A stretch of 64,000 nt of DNA from Streptomyces sp. RPA4-2 (GTDB taxonomy: Bacteria > Actinomycetota > Actinomycetes > Streptomycetales > Streptomycetaceae), in contig NZ_CP050975.2 of the NCBI RefSeq assembly GCF_012273515.2, forward strand, positions 4,712,001 to 4,776,000, read 5' to 3'. Numbering within the stretch: the stretch's first letter is position 1; every line of letters begins with the position of its first letter. Below are positions 46,851 to 55,819 of this stretch, piece by piece. Position numbers and translations under genes: made by a program. The notes under the pieces were generated by a model. It was given only the letters and a program-made list of their open reading frames with translations, ran no database searches and had not been told where the DNA came from.

Positions 46851-46879
46851 CCCCCGGTCCACGAGGACCGGGGGTTTTT
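46851..46879 (+). terminator. terminator of tRNA-Ile
   Basis: A perfect 10-bp stem (46851-46860 with 46865-46874), ACGA loop, then five Ts. Confidence 0.92.
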
Positions 46880-47001
46880 GGCATCTACGGCGGACATCAG
46901 CCGCCGGGGGTGCGCCGGTCGGCGTGCCGGCCGCAGCGTGACTTCCCTCCAAGCGCTTCAAGCGCCGGTTTTCGAAGCCTCGGTAGACCTACGCTCGGCG
47001 G

Positions 47002-47355
47002 ATGACCTTGGAATGGGAACAGGTAATCGTTCACTCGACGGATCCGGTGGCCCTGGGGCAGTGGTGGGCGGAGGCTCTCGGCTGGGTCGTGGTGTATTCC
47101 TCCGACGAGCAGTTCGAGATCCGCCCGGAGCCGGATCGCCTGCCGGGGCTGGACTTCGTCCGGCTCGATGAGAGCAAGAAGGTCAAGAGCCGGCTGCATC
47201 TCGACTTCAGGCCTGATGACCAGGACGCCGAGGTGGCTCGTCTTGAGGCTCATGGCGCCAAGCGTGTCGACATCGGCCAGGGCGACCAGTCGTGGGTGGT
47301 CCTGGCGGACCCCGAAGGCAACGAGTTCTGTGTCCTCGGCCAACGGCGTCAGTGA
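47002..47355 (+). CDS. VOC (glyoxalase/bleomycin-resistance fold) protein
   Basis: 117 aa, one VOC module pair. H-S-T-D-P-V-A-L-G-Q-W-W at the start, R-L-H-L-D-F-R in the middle and D-P-E-G-N-E-F-C-V-L at the end match the superfamily's metal-site positions (His, His, Glu). Substrate unknown. ATG 47002. Followed by a hairpin at 47403-47436. Confidence 0.85.
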   Translation: MTLEWEQVIVHSTDPVALGQWWAEALGWVVVYSSDEQFEIRPEPDRLPGLDFVRLDESKKVKSRLHLDFRPDDQDAEVARLEAHGAKRVDIGQGDQSWVVLADPEGNEFCVLGQRRQ

Positions 47356-47402
47356 GAAGAGAACCGCTGAGCAGGAATCCCTGACCGGTGTCCGCGCATG
47401 AG

Positions 47403-47436
47403 AAAGCCCGGCAGCTCTTTCGAGGTGCCGGGCCTT
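47403..47436. terminator. terminator between VOC gene and the convergent secreted-protein gene
   Basis: 11-bp arms (47403-47413 with 47426-47436) with one mismatched pair. Confidence 0.65.
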
Positions 47437-47518
47437 CGGTTCCGGGTGTGGCGGTGTACGCAAGTTCGCCGCTACGTCGGGCAGGAGGGGCAGGGTCGGT
47501 GAGGTGGTGCGGTGCGCG

Positions 47519-47884
47519 TCAGCGCTGGAGTGGCGCCTCGCCGTGCTGGAGGGACGTATCACGGTCGGTCGTGGCATCCGGGGCGCACAGGGCGGTGAGG
47601 CCGCTCGCTTCGGCATCGACCCGCGGGCGGTGCCGACAGCTAGGTGAGGATCCGTGGGCCTCGGCGTGGATACGTTGTTTCATCGTGGGGGGCAGGGCCC
47701 GACTGTAGGACGCTGTCCACGGGGCCTGCGCCGGCACCGTCACGGGGGCCGCGCTGTTGTGCGCCGCTCCGGTCTGCGGTACGGCCGCGGCCGCGGTGGT
47801 CGTGATGAATCCGAGCGTCGTGCAGAGCGCCAGGAAGGCGGTCACGATGACGGTCCACAGCTTCATGACCTTGTTCTGGGTCAT
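47519..47884 (-). CDS. small secreted protein, possibly DUF6344
   Basis: 121 aa. A classical signal peptide (K-L-W-T-V-I-V-T-A-F-L-A-L-C-T-T-L-G-F, then T-A-A-A-A) is followed by a ~90-residue low-complexity region without clear domain. I think it belongs to a Streptomyces-specific family (DUF6344), but that is from memory. ATG 47884. The 338 bp between it and the next gene (47885-48222) hold divergent promoters. Confidence 0.6.
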   Translation of the reverse strand: MTQNKVMKLWTVIVTAFLALCTTLGFITTTAAAAVPQTGAAHNSAAPVTVPAQAPWTASYSRALPPTMKQRIHAEAHGSSPSCRHRPRVDAEASGLTALCAPDATTDRDTSLQHGEAPLQR

Positions 47885-48149
47885 GGCCCCTCACTTTCGG
47901 GTCAGGCGATTTGCGTACTTTCCTCATGATGTGTAAGCGGGCCGCGAAGTGGTGGACCGACGCTCATGGCGCGTGGATGTTCCGATGAACACCACCCGTA
48001 TGGGTGCAAGAGGTCTCTAAAGCCCATAAAAACCCGCAAAAGTGCAGCGAACGGTCACCTTGTGTGAGGTGTGATCACCGTGAGATCGGTGTGGTCACGC
48101 CCCGTCCTACTGCTCTCCACCAGGCGGGAGTTGGGGGTGGATGCAGGTC

Positions 48150-48178
48150 ACTGATCGATATCGGTCGGTGTGTATAGT
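48150..48178 (+). promoter_or_regulatory. probable promoter of the DLW-39 gene
   Basis: An extended -10 TGTGTATAGT (TATAGT at 48173-48178) about 45 bp before the start; the -35 is weak. Confidence 0.5.
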
Positions 48179-48222
48179 CGGGCGCCAGAGGTCCCCTACG
48201 TCAAGAAAGACGAGGTCGCGCG

Positions 48223-48351
48223 GTGAAGAAGCTTCTCCTGGTCGCACTGGCCGCCATCGGCGGACTCCTCGTGTACCGCCAGATCCAGGCGGATCGCGCC
48301 GAGCAGGATCTGTGGACGGAGGCGACTGACTCCGTACCCACGGGTTCGTGA
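48223..48351 (+). CDS. DLW-39 family small membrane protein
   Basis: 42 aa from GTG 48223, read directly from the sequence. It starts K-K-L-L-L-V-A-L-A-A-I-G-G-L-L-V-Y (one helix) and continues R-Q-I-Q-A-D-R-A-E-Q-D-L-W, holding the D-L-W motif for which the family is named. Conserved in actinobacteria near gyrA-tRNA genes; function unknown. A good promoter upstream and terminator downstream support it. Confidence 0.88.
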   Translation: MKKLLLVALAAIGGLLVYRQIQADRAEQDLWTEATDSVPTGS

Positions 48352-48375
48352 GTACCGACACCAGTCTCAGAGCAG

Positions 48376-48404
48376 ACCCCGGCCGCCTCGCGGTCGGGGT
48401 TTTG
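48376..48404 (+). terminator. terminator of the DLW-39 gene
   Basis: An 11-bp stem (48376-48386 with 48390-48400, one G-U pair) followed by a T-rich run. Confidence 0.85.
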
Positions 48405-48582
48405 TGTTTCCCGGGCCGCCCACCTGCCCGCCATTCGCTTTCGCACACGAATTGATTGCTGAAGTAAAGCGTTCTGCTCCACGGACAGGCGGTTTCGGCC
48501 GCTTGTCCGATAGCAAGGGCGAACCCGCGCCTGGCGCGGCAGGATGGCCACCGTCCGGGGACACGACGAGGGGTGGCGCGTG

Positions 48583-50046
48583 ATGGGGCGGCGCACGGTG
48601 GGACGGCGAGCGCCGTCACGGTACGGGCGGGCGCTCGGTGCCCTGGCCCTGGGAGCGGCGCTGTGCGCGACGGCCGCGCCCACGGGGAGGGCCTCGGCGG
48701 CCTCTCCCGTGACGGAGTCCGGTACACCGAAGCCGTACGCCTACGCCGAGGACGACACGACGGTCGAAGGCGCCGCGAACACCACGAACGCCGCACGGCT
48801 GGAGCCCGGAAGGACGTACCGGAGTTCCATCGGCGAGGGCGGCAAGCTCTACTACCGCCTCGCACTCGACGCCAGGTCCGACGCGTACGTCTCCGCCACC
48901 GCCGTTCCCAGGCCGGGTACCACGGTGTCCTACGCGGACGGCGTGAAGGTCTCCGTCCAGGACGACAACAGCCGCCGCTGCTCGTCCTCCGCGGCCGCCC
49001 ACTTCGGCGCCTCCGAGAGTCCGCGTCCCATCGCCGCCTGGGCGTCCCGCGAGATCGGCCCCACCAGATACTCCTGCCAGACGGCGGGGACGTACTACGT
49101 GGTCGTCGAGCGCGTCGACACGACCGGTTCGTCGGCGTCCGCGTCCCTCTCCCCCGGCGACTGGGACCTCGAACTCGCCTATGTGTCGGAACCCGCCCTG
49201 AAGAAGGCCGGTTCGACGAAGGCCCCCGAAGCGTGGAACTCCGCCTCGCCCGAAGCCCTTCAGGGAGACGCCCGGACCCGGGCGGGCGGCGCGGGGTTCG
49301 CCACGGCCGCCGCTCTCGAAAAGGGCGTCTGGAAGGACGGGATCAGACCCGGGCAGACGCTCTTCTACAAGGTGCCGGTCGACTGGGGGCAGCAGATCTA
49401 CGCCGGCGCGGAGCTCGGCAGCTCGACCGGTGGCGACGGGTTCCTGGGTACGGCCCTGGTCGTCTCCCTCTACAACCCCGTCCGCGGGTTCGTCGACGAC
49501 GTGGGCTGCGGATACGACGGCAGCCAGCGAGCCGCGGTACTGGATCCGCTGCCGCCCGTCGCGTACGAGAACCGCTACGCCCTCAACGACCGGACCAGCA
49601 GTATGCGGTTCGCGGGTTCGTACTACCTCGCCGTGCACCTCGCCGCGCAGGTCGCCGACAAGTTCGGCGACGGGCCGTTCGGGCTCACGCTGCGCGTACG
49701 GGTGGAGGGCGCCGCCCAGGCGGGCCCGGCGTACGCGGGGCGGGCGGATCCCCGGGACGTGTTCGACGCCGCGGCCGGTGCCGCGGCGGAGGCCTCCGGC
49801 GGGACGACGGCGGGCGCCGGGGACCGTGCGGTGGGCTCCGGCAGTGGCACCGACCCGCACATGAAGGCGCTCGCCGCGGGCGGCCTCGGCACCGGGACCG
49901 CCCTGTTGCTGGTGCTCGCGGTGTGGACGGCGGTCGCACGGCGGCGGGCGAGGAGGTGGGCGGCGGCCGGGGACACATCAGCGCCGGCTTCGTCCGCGGC
50001 TCCCCCCGCCCTGCCCTGGGACCCTGAGGCGCCGCGGGGCATGTAG
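48583..50046 (+). CDS. secreted, C-terminally anchored protein of unknown function
   Basis: About 487 aa from ATG 48583 (GAGGGG upstream). Signal peptide at ~15-45 ending A-S-A-A; an extracellular region with two related beta-rich halves (each with Y-Y-R/F-Y-K and a Y-Y-V-V-V/Y-Y-L-A-V strand, like pre-peptidase C-terminal domains); one helix (G-T-G-T-A-L-L-L-V-L-A-V-W) and a basic cytoplasmic tail. No enzyme motif is visible. Next to the Ser/Thr kinase, convergent with it. Confidence 0.78.
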   Translation: MGRRTVGRRAPSRYGRALGALALGAALCATAAPTGRASAASPVTESGTPKPYAYAEDDTTVEGAANTTNAARLEPGRTYRSSIGEGGKLYYRLALDARSDAYVSATAVPRPGTTVSYADGVKVSVQDDNSRRCSSSAAAHFGASESPRPIAAWASREIGPTRYSCQTAGTYYVVVERVDTTGSSASASLSPGDWDLELAYVSEPALKKAGSTKAPEAWNSASPEALQGDARTRAGGAGFATAAALEKGVWKDGIRPGQTLFYKVPVDWGQQIYAGAELGSSTGGDGFLGTALVVSLYNPVRGFVDDVGCGYDGSQRAAVLDPLPPVAYENRYALNDRTSSMRFAGSYYLAVHLAAQVADKFGDGPFGLTLRVRVEGAAQAGPAYAGRADPRDVFDAAAGAAAEASGGTTAGAGDRAVGSGSGTDPHMKALAAGGLGTGTALLLVLAVWTAVARRRARRWAAAGDTSAPASSAAPPALPWDPEAPRGM

Positions 50047-50083
50047 AGCCGCTCGGGGGCGGCCGACCGGGTTCAGAGCCGCG

Positions 50084-51814
50084 TCAGCGCCCAGAAACCC
50101 ACCGCGAAACAGGCCAGCGCGAGGAGCAGGAGCGGGACGGCCACCCGCCGGGGTGGTCCGGGGCGGGCCGCCCGCCGGGACACGGCCCGGTGGAAACCGG
50201 CGGAACCGGGCGCGTGCTGTTGGACCACGACGGTGGGATCCGCGGGCCGCTGCGGGACGGGCACCGGCGCGGACCGGAGGCCGAAGGGCTGCGCGTGCAC
50301 GGGAGTCGTGCTCGGCACGTTGACCGCGGTGGGGGGAGTGGGCGGCTGCTCGGGCGGATGCCACGGGTGGCCCGGGACGGGATGCCGCTGAGTCTCGTGC
50401 CAGGCGTGCTGCGGTTGCGGCTGGGGCTGTTGCTGCGGTGAGTCGTGGGATGGGGGCCGGTGTTGGGGCTGCGGTTGCGGTCGCGGTTCGGGCTGGGACT
50501 GCGACTGGGACGGGGACTGTGGTGGTGCCTGGGGGCGGCCGCCCGGGGCGGCGGCAGGAGGAAGCTCCCGGTGTCCGACATCGTGGACGGCCTCGGGGGT
50601 ACGGAGTCCGGCGCGGGGCGCGGTGTCGCGTCACCGGGGGCGGTCGTCTCGGGCCACGCGGCTTCGACGGCACCCGAATCCGAGGCGGAGCCGGGATCGG
50701 AGACTGAGCCGGGATCGGGGCCGAGGGCGGAACGAGGGCCGGGGGTGGAACTAGTTCCGGGCGCCGGGCCCTCGTCAGGAACGGCGCCTTGGCCGTGAGC
50801 GGGGCTCTGGCCGGAGCGGAGACTCGGATCGGGAAGGAGAGCCTGGTCGGGATCCGTCCCCTGGGCGGAAGCCGGGCCGGAGAAGGACCCGGGCCGGGAA
50901 GCCGTGTGCTCGGTGGTGGTCCCGGGTGCCGTCCCGGCCGGTCCGGTGGGGCCGAACCCCGGGGGAAGCGGGCCGACTTGGTCGAAGACCTCGACCAACT
51001 CGTCGTCGGGGCCGGGTTCGGGCAGCAGCTCGGCGGCCGAGGCCAGCGCCTTGCGCGCCCCCGTCGCCGTGCGGAACCGCGCCTGGGGGTCCGGCTGCAG
51101 CAGCGTGGCCACGACCTGCCACAGCGGCTCGGGTATGCCCTGCGGGGCGGGCGGTGTGCCGTTCTGCGCGAAGTACTCGATCAGCGCCTTGGCGTCCGGT
51201 TTGGCCCCCTCGAGCAGGTACAGGGCGACCAGACCCACGGCGAACAGATCGGCGGGGAAGTCCGGCTCGGCGCCCATCATCTGCTCGGGCGCGAAGTAAC
51301 CGGGCGTTCCCACCACGTAGTTGGTCTCGGTCAGCCGTGGTTCGCCCAGCCGCATCGCGATGCCGAAGTCGGACAGCCGCAGCCGCGGCCGGGCCGTCCC
51401 CGTCGCTTCGAGCAGCACGTTGGCGGGTTTGATGTCACGGTGCACGACCCCCTCGGCGTGCACCGCGGCGAGCCCCGCGAGGAGCTGGTCGAGCAGGGTG
51501 CAGACGAAGGCGGGAGGCAATGGGCCGTAGTCGTTGACCAGATGGACCAGGGATCCCCCCGCGACCAGGTCCATGGTGAACAGGACCTTGTCGTCGTCGG
51601 CGGCCCAGCTGGCGGGCGCCAGCACATGAGGGTGATCGATCCGCAGCGCCTGCTCCCGCACGAAGCGCAGCAGCGCGTGCGCGTCGCTCTGCTGGAGCAC
51701 CTTGGCGGCCACGTACCGGCGCCGCCGCCGGTCCCAGGCACGCCATACGGCACCGACTCCCCCGTGGCCGATCGGGTCGACCAGCTCGTACCGTCCGGCG
51801 AAGACCTCACCCAT
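50084..51814 (-). CDS. Ser/Thr protein kinase, C-terminus apparently frameshifted
   Basis: 576 aa as read. Residues 10-270 are a complete kinase domain: G-H-G-G-V-G (16-21), Lys38, H-R-D-I-K-P-A-N (125-132), D-F-G (149-151), G-T-P-G-Y-F-A-P-E. A Pro/Ser/Asp linker follows. Beyond ~residue 430 the sequence becomes Arg/Ser/Pro-rich nonsense, while a second frame from ~50530 down to the stop at 50073 reads a Gln/Pro-rich linker and then V-A-V-P-L-L-L-L-A-L-A-C-F, a clear transmembrane helix. One base seems to be missing in a G/C run near 50531-50551. Intact, it would be a membrane-anchored kinase. Confidence 0.82.
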   Translation of the reverse strand: MGEVFAGRYELVDPIGHGGVGAVWRAWDRRRRRYVAAKVLQQSDAHALLRFVREQALRIDHPHVLAPASWAADDDKVLFTMDLVAGGSLVHLVNDYGPLPPAFVCTLLDQLLAGLAAVHAEGVVHRDIKPANVLLEATGTARPRLRLSDFGIAMRLGEPRLTETNYVVGTPGYFAPEQMMGAEPDFPADLFAVGLVALYLLEGAKPDAKALIEYFAQNGTPPAPQGIPEPLWQVVATLLQPDPQARFRTATGARKALASAAELLPEPGPDDELVEVFDQVGPLPPGFGPTGPAGTAPGTTTEHTASRPGSFSGPASAQGTDPDQALLPDPSLRSGQSPAHGQGAVPDEGPAPGTSSTPGPRSALGPDPGSVSDPGSASDSGAVEAAWPETTAPGDATPRPAPDSVPPRPSTMSDTGSFLLPPPRAAAPRHHHSPRPSRSPSPNRDRNRSPNTGPHPTTHRSNSPSRNRSTPGTRLSGIPSRATRGIRPSSRPLPPPRSTCRARLPCTRSPSASGPRRCPSRSGPRIPPSWSNSTRPVPPVSTGPCPGGRPAPDHPGGWPSRSCSSRWPVSRWVSGR

Positions 51815-51943
51815 GGTCGTGCGTCGCTCCCCTTCGGCAGTCGGTCCTGCGGCTTCCGCGAGGTGCCCGGCGGCCCGGGACGCGGCGCTGGACGGCGTTG
51901 CGAGCCCTCCAGCGCGGGTCGTGCGGCCGGCCGGACCGTCGGC

Positions 51944-52492
51944 TCAGTTCTGGTGCGACTGGTAGTGGGCGACGGCGTCGGACGTGCGGCCGGCGCCGTA
52001 CACCCGGAGGAACTCCGCCAGTTCCGGATGGGTCGGAGCGAGGGTGCCGGCGGCCTCGATGATGTCCCCGGCGGCCGCCACGGAGCGCAGCAGCGACTGG
52101 ATCTCGCGGACCACCCGCTTGACCGTGGGCGCACCGGAACTGCTCGTCGACTGCGTGGTGTTGTTGAGCACGGAGCCCCCCTGCGACTTCTTGATCTCGT
52201 CCATGCGCTCGGTCGCCTCGGCGGCGCTGACGCTGCCGTCCGCCACCTGCCCCGCCAGATCCTGCAGCAGCTGGACTCGCTGCACCACCGCGGGGTTGCC
52301 GATCTTGGCACGCTGGCCGCTCATCAGCTGCGACAGCATGGGCGCGGACAGGCCCAGTACTCCGGCAAGACGCGCCTGGTTGAGGCCCAGATCGTCTATG
52401 AGCCTACGGAAGAGCGTCCCCAGCGGCTCCCCGTACCAGTTCCGCTGCAGCTCCTGGGCTCTTGCGGTTGCTTCTTGCTGTGCGGCGTCCAT
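51944..52492 (-). CDS. helix-turn-helix DNA-binding protein
   Basis: About 182 aa (M-D-A-A-Q-Q-E start; the frame is open slightly further). A Cro/C1-type HTH at ~33-62: G-L-N-Q-A-R-L-A-G-V-L-G-L-S-A-P-M-L-S-Q-L-M-S-G. The C-terminal half is helical, with V-V-R-E-I-Q-S-L-L-R. Upstream of the kinase on the same strand (129-bp gap); possibly co-regulated. Target unknown. Confidence 0.85.
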   Translation of the reverse strand: MDAAQQEATARAQELQRNWYGEPLGTLFRRLIDDLGLNQARLAGVLGLSAPMLSQLMSGQRAKIGNPAVVQRVQLLQDLAGQVADGSVSAAEATERMDEIKKSQGGSVLNNTTQSTSSSGAPTVKRVVREIQSLLRSVAAAGDIIEAAGTLAPTHPELAEFLRVYGAGRTSDAVAHYQSHQN

Positions 52493-52673
52493 TGCGTCTC
52501 CCCATCGCTTCCCCAAAACCGTGGTTCGCTGTCGCGAACCACGTCGAGCATCTTACGGAGAGTGGTCGCCCACGGGGACCCCCAATCTTTTTGCGAGATA
52601 CCGGGGGTGACCCGGTACGCTGGTCCCCGGCGCCAGTCGGTATCCGAATCAACCGGCCGGACGCCTCCCTTCA

Positions 52674-52746
52674 GGGGCCTTAGCTCAGTTGGTAGAGCGC
52701 TGTCTTTGCATGGCAGATGTCAGGGGTTCGACTCCCCTAGGCTCCA
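52674..52746 (+). tRNA. tRNA-Ala (anticodon TGC)
   Basis: 73 nt. Acceptor GGGGCCT/AGGCTCC (one G-U), anticodon stem CTGTC/GGCAG, loop TTTGCAT with TGC at 52707-52709, T loop GTTCGAC. CCA is not encoded (CAC follows), so the CCA-adding enzyme must supply it. Confidence 0.97.
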
Positions 52747-52754
52747 CACCTCGG

Positions 52755-52791
52755 ACCGGCCGGACGCCTTCACGGCGACTGGCCGGTTTTT
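52755..52791 (+). terminator. terminator of tRNA-Ala
   Basis: ACCGGCC (52755-52761) with GGCCGGT (52781-52787), an inner CGCC/GGCG stem, then TTTTT. Beyond it, 52800-53147 holds no convincing gene; one short inverted repeat lies at 52853-52870. Confidence 0.82.
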
Positions 52792-53147
52792 GTATGCCCC
52801 GCTTTGACCATCCATGGTGACCTGCGTCACAGGGTCCGGTTCGCAGGCGTTGCATTTGTTTGCGCAAATGGATGGGCAGGTGAGGGCGCCCGGAACCGTC
52901 ACGCGGGTGGTCGCGGCGCCCCACAGGAGGCCGGGCTCCGATCTCGGAGCCGTGCGTGAACTGGTGCAAGCAGATCTGTGTAATCGGGGCAATGCGCACG
53001 GTGAAGAGAGTCTGTGTGGATGTTGTGCGGGACGGCCGTTGCAAACGTCATCGCGGATGGAATCCGTAAACGGGCGGCTTCCCCGTCGTCCTCCCCGCGC
53101 CTTTTCCGCCGTCGTCCCCGGTGCGGTGGGCGCCGCGGTTCCGGTCC

Positions 53148-53161
53148 GTTCCACGTGAAAC
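53148..53161. promoter_or_regulatory. parS-like site, one mismatch
   Basis: GTTCCACGTGAAAC, intergenic, 3 bp from a terminator stem like the exact sites at 679 and 26089. The only intergenic parS candidate right of oriC. Confidence 0.7.
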
Positions 53162-53163
53162 AG

Positions 53164-53205
53164 CGCTGTGGGGCAGGAGACCCTCAAGTCTCCTGCCCCA
53201 CAGCG
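53164..53205 (-). terminator. terminator of the DUF5324 gene
   Basis: A perfect 17-bp stem (53164-53180 with 53189-53205), 8-nt loop. Confidence 0.9.
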
Positions 53206-53228
53206 GTGTTGATGTCCTGCGTCAGGAC

Positions 53229-53930
53229 TCAGTGGCGATCGTCGCGCTTCGCCGCTTCCTCCTCGGCCTGCTTGGCCTGGACCTCTGGGTCGAGGTCGGG
53301 CCGGCCGCTGCCGTCGACCGATGTCAGGCGGCCGGGCTCGGGTACCTCCGTAGCGGCGGGAGGCTCGACCAGCCAGTCGGGGTTGGCCTGCTTGTCCCAC
53401 CACTTCCAGGCGGCGTAGGCGCCACCTGCCAGCAGACCCAGGACGGCCAGTCCCTTGACGGCACGGCCGGCCTTCGCCCGCCGCCGGTGCTTGCGGACCA
53501 GCTTCTCGATCTCCTTGGGGGAGACCTGTCCGCGCAGAGCGGCCAGCGCCGCCGCACCCCGCGCCGCGGCCTCCTCCCGTACCGGCCCGGCCGCTGCCAC
53601 GGCCTGCTCGATTCTCGGCTTGGTGTAATCGGCGGCCTGGAGCGCCGCCAGGCGGGTACGGACGGCGGCCGTGTGGGCGGCGTGGTCGACCTTCGGCGGC
53701 ACATGGGTACGCGCCTGCTCGAGACGCGGTGCGAGATGGGCGTCGTACTGCACGCGGGCCTGCTCTGCGGCCAGCGACATCTTGGGCGCGAGCCGTACGC
53801 GTGCCTCGGTCGCGTAGTGCGAGGCCCGGTCCTTGGCCGTGTCGGCGTAAGGCGCCACCACTTCCGCGGCGTGCAGCACGCTGTCCTTCGCCGAGCCGGT
53901 CGCGGCGCGCACGCTGTCAATGCGGGTCAC
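53229..53930 (-). CDS. DUF5324 family protein
   Basis: 233 aa from GTG 53930, which has AGGAGGAGGA upstream; the ORF extending to 54089 is rejected. The first ~150 residues are Ala-rich amphipathic helices with repeated A-x3-A/Y-A patterns (apolipoprotein-like), then K-H-R-R-R-A-K, a helix (G-L-A-V-L-G-L-L-A-G-G-A-Y-A-A-W) at ~168-185 and an acidic tail. Likely membrane-associated. Function unknown. Confidence 0.85.
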   Translation of the reverse strand: MTRIDSVRAATGSAKDSVLHAAEVVAPYADTAKDRASHYATEARVRLAPKMSLAAEQARVQYDAHLAPRLEQARTHVPPKVDHAAHTAAVRTRLAALQAADYTKPRIEQAVAAAGPVREEAAARGAAALAALRGQVSPKEIEKLVRKHRRRAKAGRAVKGLAVLGLLAGGAYAAWKWWDKQANPDWLVEPPAATEVPEPGRLTSVDGSGRPDLDPEVQAKQAEEEAAKRDDRH

Positions 53931-54242
53931 GGGTTTTCCTCCTCCTCGGTGGCGTACTTGGGCGTTCGAGTACCCCAAACAGGCACAGTCCACCTTTCCA
54001 CCCTTTTCGAGATCATGCCCCTCGCGCGACCGCGGGGCATGCGAGATAGGGCATACGGGGCAACAGGGTCTTGTCGCCGACCCTGCCACGGATCGGCGCT
54101 CCCGGCGCCGCTCGCGGGAGGACTCGACGCGTTTTCCGCAAGAGCGAGGACGGGATGTTCCCCCGGAGGTGGCGGTCGGGCGACGCGAGGGGCGGTCCGT
54201 GCGAGGATCGGGGGGTCAAAAAAAGGCAACGGAAGGCAGATC

Positions 54243-54776
54243 GTGGCCGAGCAGCTTTACGCCACCCTGAAGACCAACCAAGGCGACATCGAAGTCCGGC
54301 TCCTGCCGAACCACGCGCCCAAGACGGTCCGGAACTTCGTCGAGCTCGCCACGGGTGAGCGGGAGTGGGTCAACCCGGAGACGGGTGCGAAGTCCACGGA
54401 CAAGCTCTACGACGGCACGGTCTTCCACCGGGTGATCAGCGGATTCATGATCCAGGGCGGTGACCCGCTCGGCAACGGCACCGGTGGCCCGGGCTACCAG
54501 TTCGAGGACGAGTTCCACCCCGACCTCGCCTTCGACAAGCCGTATCTGCTGGCCATGGCCAACGCGGGCCCGGGTACCAACGGCTCGCAGTTCTTCATCA
54601 CCGTCTCCCCGACGGCGTGGCTGACCCGCAAGCACACCATCTTCGGCGAGGTCGTCAGCCCGGCGAGCCAGAAGGTCGTGGATGCCATCGTGGGCACCCA
54701 GACCAACCCGCGCACCGACCGTCCGGTCAACGACGTCGTCATCGAGTCGGTCGTCGTCGAGACCCGCGAGGGCTGA
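54243..54776 (+). CDS. ppiA: cyclophilin-type peptidyl-prolyl isomerase
   Basis: 177 aa from GTG 54243. F-H-R-V-I-S-G-F-M-I-Q-G-G-D-P and M-A-N-A-G-P-G-T-N-G-S-Q-F-F-I-T are the cyclophilin active site (Arg in F-H-R, Gln/Phe in the second). No signal peptide, so cytoplasmic. It matches mycobacterial ppiA (Rv0009) in sequence type and place. The 312-bp gap upstream (53931-54242) holds divergent promoters and no other gene I can support. Confidence 0.96.
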   Translation: MAEQLYATLKTNQGDIEVRLLPNHAPKTVRNFVELATGEREWVNPETGAKSTDKLYDGTVFHRVISGFMIQGGDPLGNGTGGPGYQFEDEFHPDLAFDKPYLLAMANAGPGTNGSQFFITVSPTAWLTRKHTIFGEVVSPASQKVVDAIVGTQTNPRTDRPVNDVVIESVVVETREG

Positions 54777-54885
54777 TCCCGGGGGCCCGAGAGGCACCGA
54801 GGGCTCCCGCAGGGAACCAATCGCCCCGTTCATCCGTAAGGATGGGCGGGGCGGTGCAGTGCGTACGACCGATTGAGGGGACCCC

Positions 54886-55800
54886 ATGGACCAGGCGCCA
54901 GGCAGCCCACAGGGCCCGAAGGACCAGGGATCGCAGGATGCCCAGGGCCTGCCCACCTGCTACCGGCACCCGGACCGCGAGACCGGTGTGCGCTGCAGCC
55001 GCTGCGAACGCCCGATCTGCCCCGCGTGCATGGTCAGCGCGTCCGTGGGCTTCCAGTGCCCCGAATGCGTCCGGGGCGGCTCCGGTACGGGACATTCGCC
55101 GGCGGCCTCCCAGCCCCGCACGCTGGCGGGCGGCACCGTCGCCGCGGACCCCCGGCTCCTCACCAAGATCCTGATGGGGATCAACGTCGCCCTCTTCCTG
55201 GTGCAGCAGGCCGTGGGCGACCGCTTCACGGACAGCTTCGACCTCATCGGCCGGGCGTACGTCCCGGTTCTCGGCTCGGTCGAGGGCATCGCGGAAGGCC
55301 AGTGGTACCGGCTGCTGACGTCGATGTTCCTGCACGCCAGCTATATCCACATCCTGTTCAACATGCTCAGCCTGTGGTGGATCGGCGGCCCCCTGGAAGC
55401 CGCCCTCGGCCGGGCCCGCTACCTCGCGCTGTACTTCGTCTCGGGGCTCGCCGGCAGCGCGCTCACCTACCTGCTCGCCGCCCCGAACCAGCCGTCGCTC
55501 GGCGCCTCCGGCGCGATCTTCGGCCTCTTCGGCGCGACCGGGGTCCTCATGCGCCGGCTCAACTACGACATGCGCCCGCTGATCGGCCTGCTGGTGGTCA
55601 ACCTGATCTTCACCTTCACCCCCGCGTTCGGCATCTCCTGGCAGGCCCACATCGGCGGCCTCGTGGGCGGTGTCGTCGTCGGCTACGCGATGGTCCACGC
55701 GCCGCGCGGGCGGCGGGCCCTGGTCCAGTACGGGGTGTGCGCGGTGGTGCTGGTCGCGGTGGTGGTCGCGACGCTGGTCAGGACGGCTCAGCTCACCTGA
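54886..55800 (+). CDS. rhomboid family intramembrane serine protease
   Basis: 304 aa. An N-terminal zinc-finger-like segment with C-x-x-C pairs (T-C-Y-R-H, C-S-R-C, C-P-A-C, C-P-E-C), then six or seven helices. Catalytic serine in G-A-S-G-A-I-F-G and histidine in W-Q-A-H-I-G-G; L-L-T-S-M-F-L-H-A-S and H-I-L-F-N-M are family motifs. Cleaves transmembrane substrates in the bilayer. ATG 54886. Confidence 0.94.
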   Translation: MDQAPGSPQGPKDQGSQDAQGLPTCYRHPDRETGVRCSRCERPICPACMVSASVGFQCPECVRGGSGTGHSPAASQPRTLAGGTVAADPRLLTKILMGINVALFLVQQAVGDRFTDSFDLIGRAYVPVLGSVEGIAEGQWYRLLTSMFLHASYIHILFNMLSLWWIGGPLEAALGRARYLALYFVSGLAGSALTYLLAAPNQPSLGASGAIFGLFGATGVLMRRLNYDMRPLIGLLVVNLIFTFTPAFGISWQAHIGGLVGGVVVGYAMVHAPRGRRALVQYGVCAVVLVAVVVATLVRTAQLT

Positions 55801-55819
55801 GCCGCCCCGCTCACCGCTG

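Noticed and set aside
49978..50673. Third-frame open frame across the kinase tail
   Set aside because: Ala/Arg/Pro-rich with no helix or motif; the frame ending at 50073 explains the lost anchor better.
53121..54242. Long N-terminal extension of the cyclophilin frame
   Set aside because: Crosses a terminator, the DUF5324 gene in antisense and the promoter region; GTG 54243 gives the family length.
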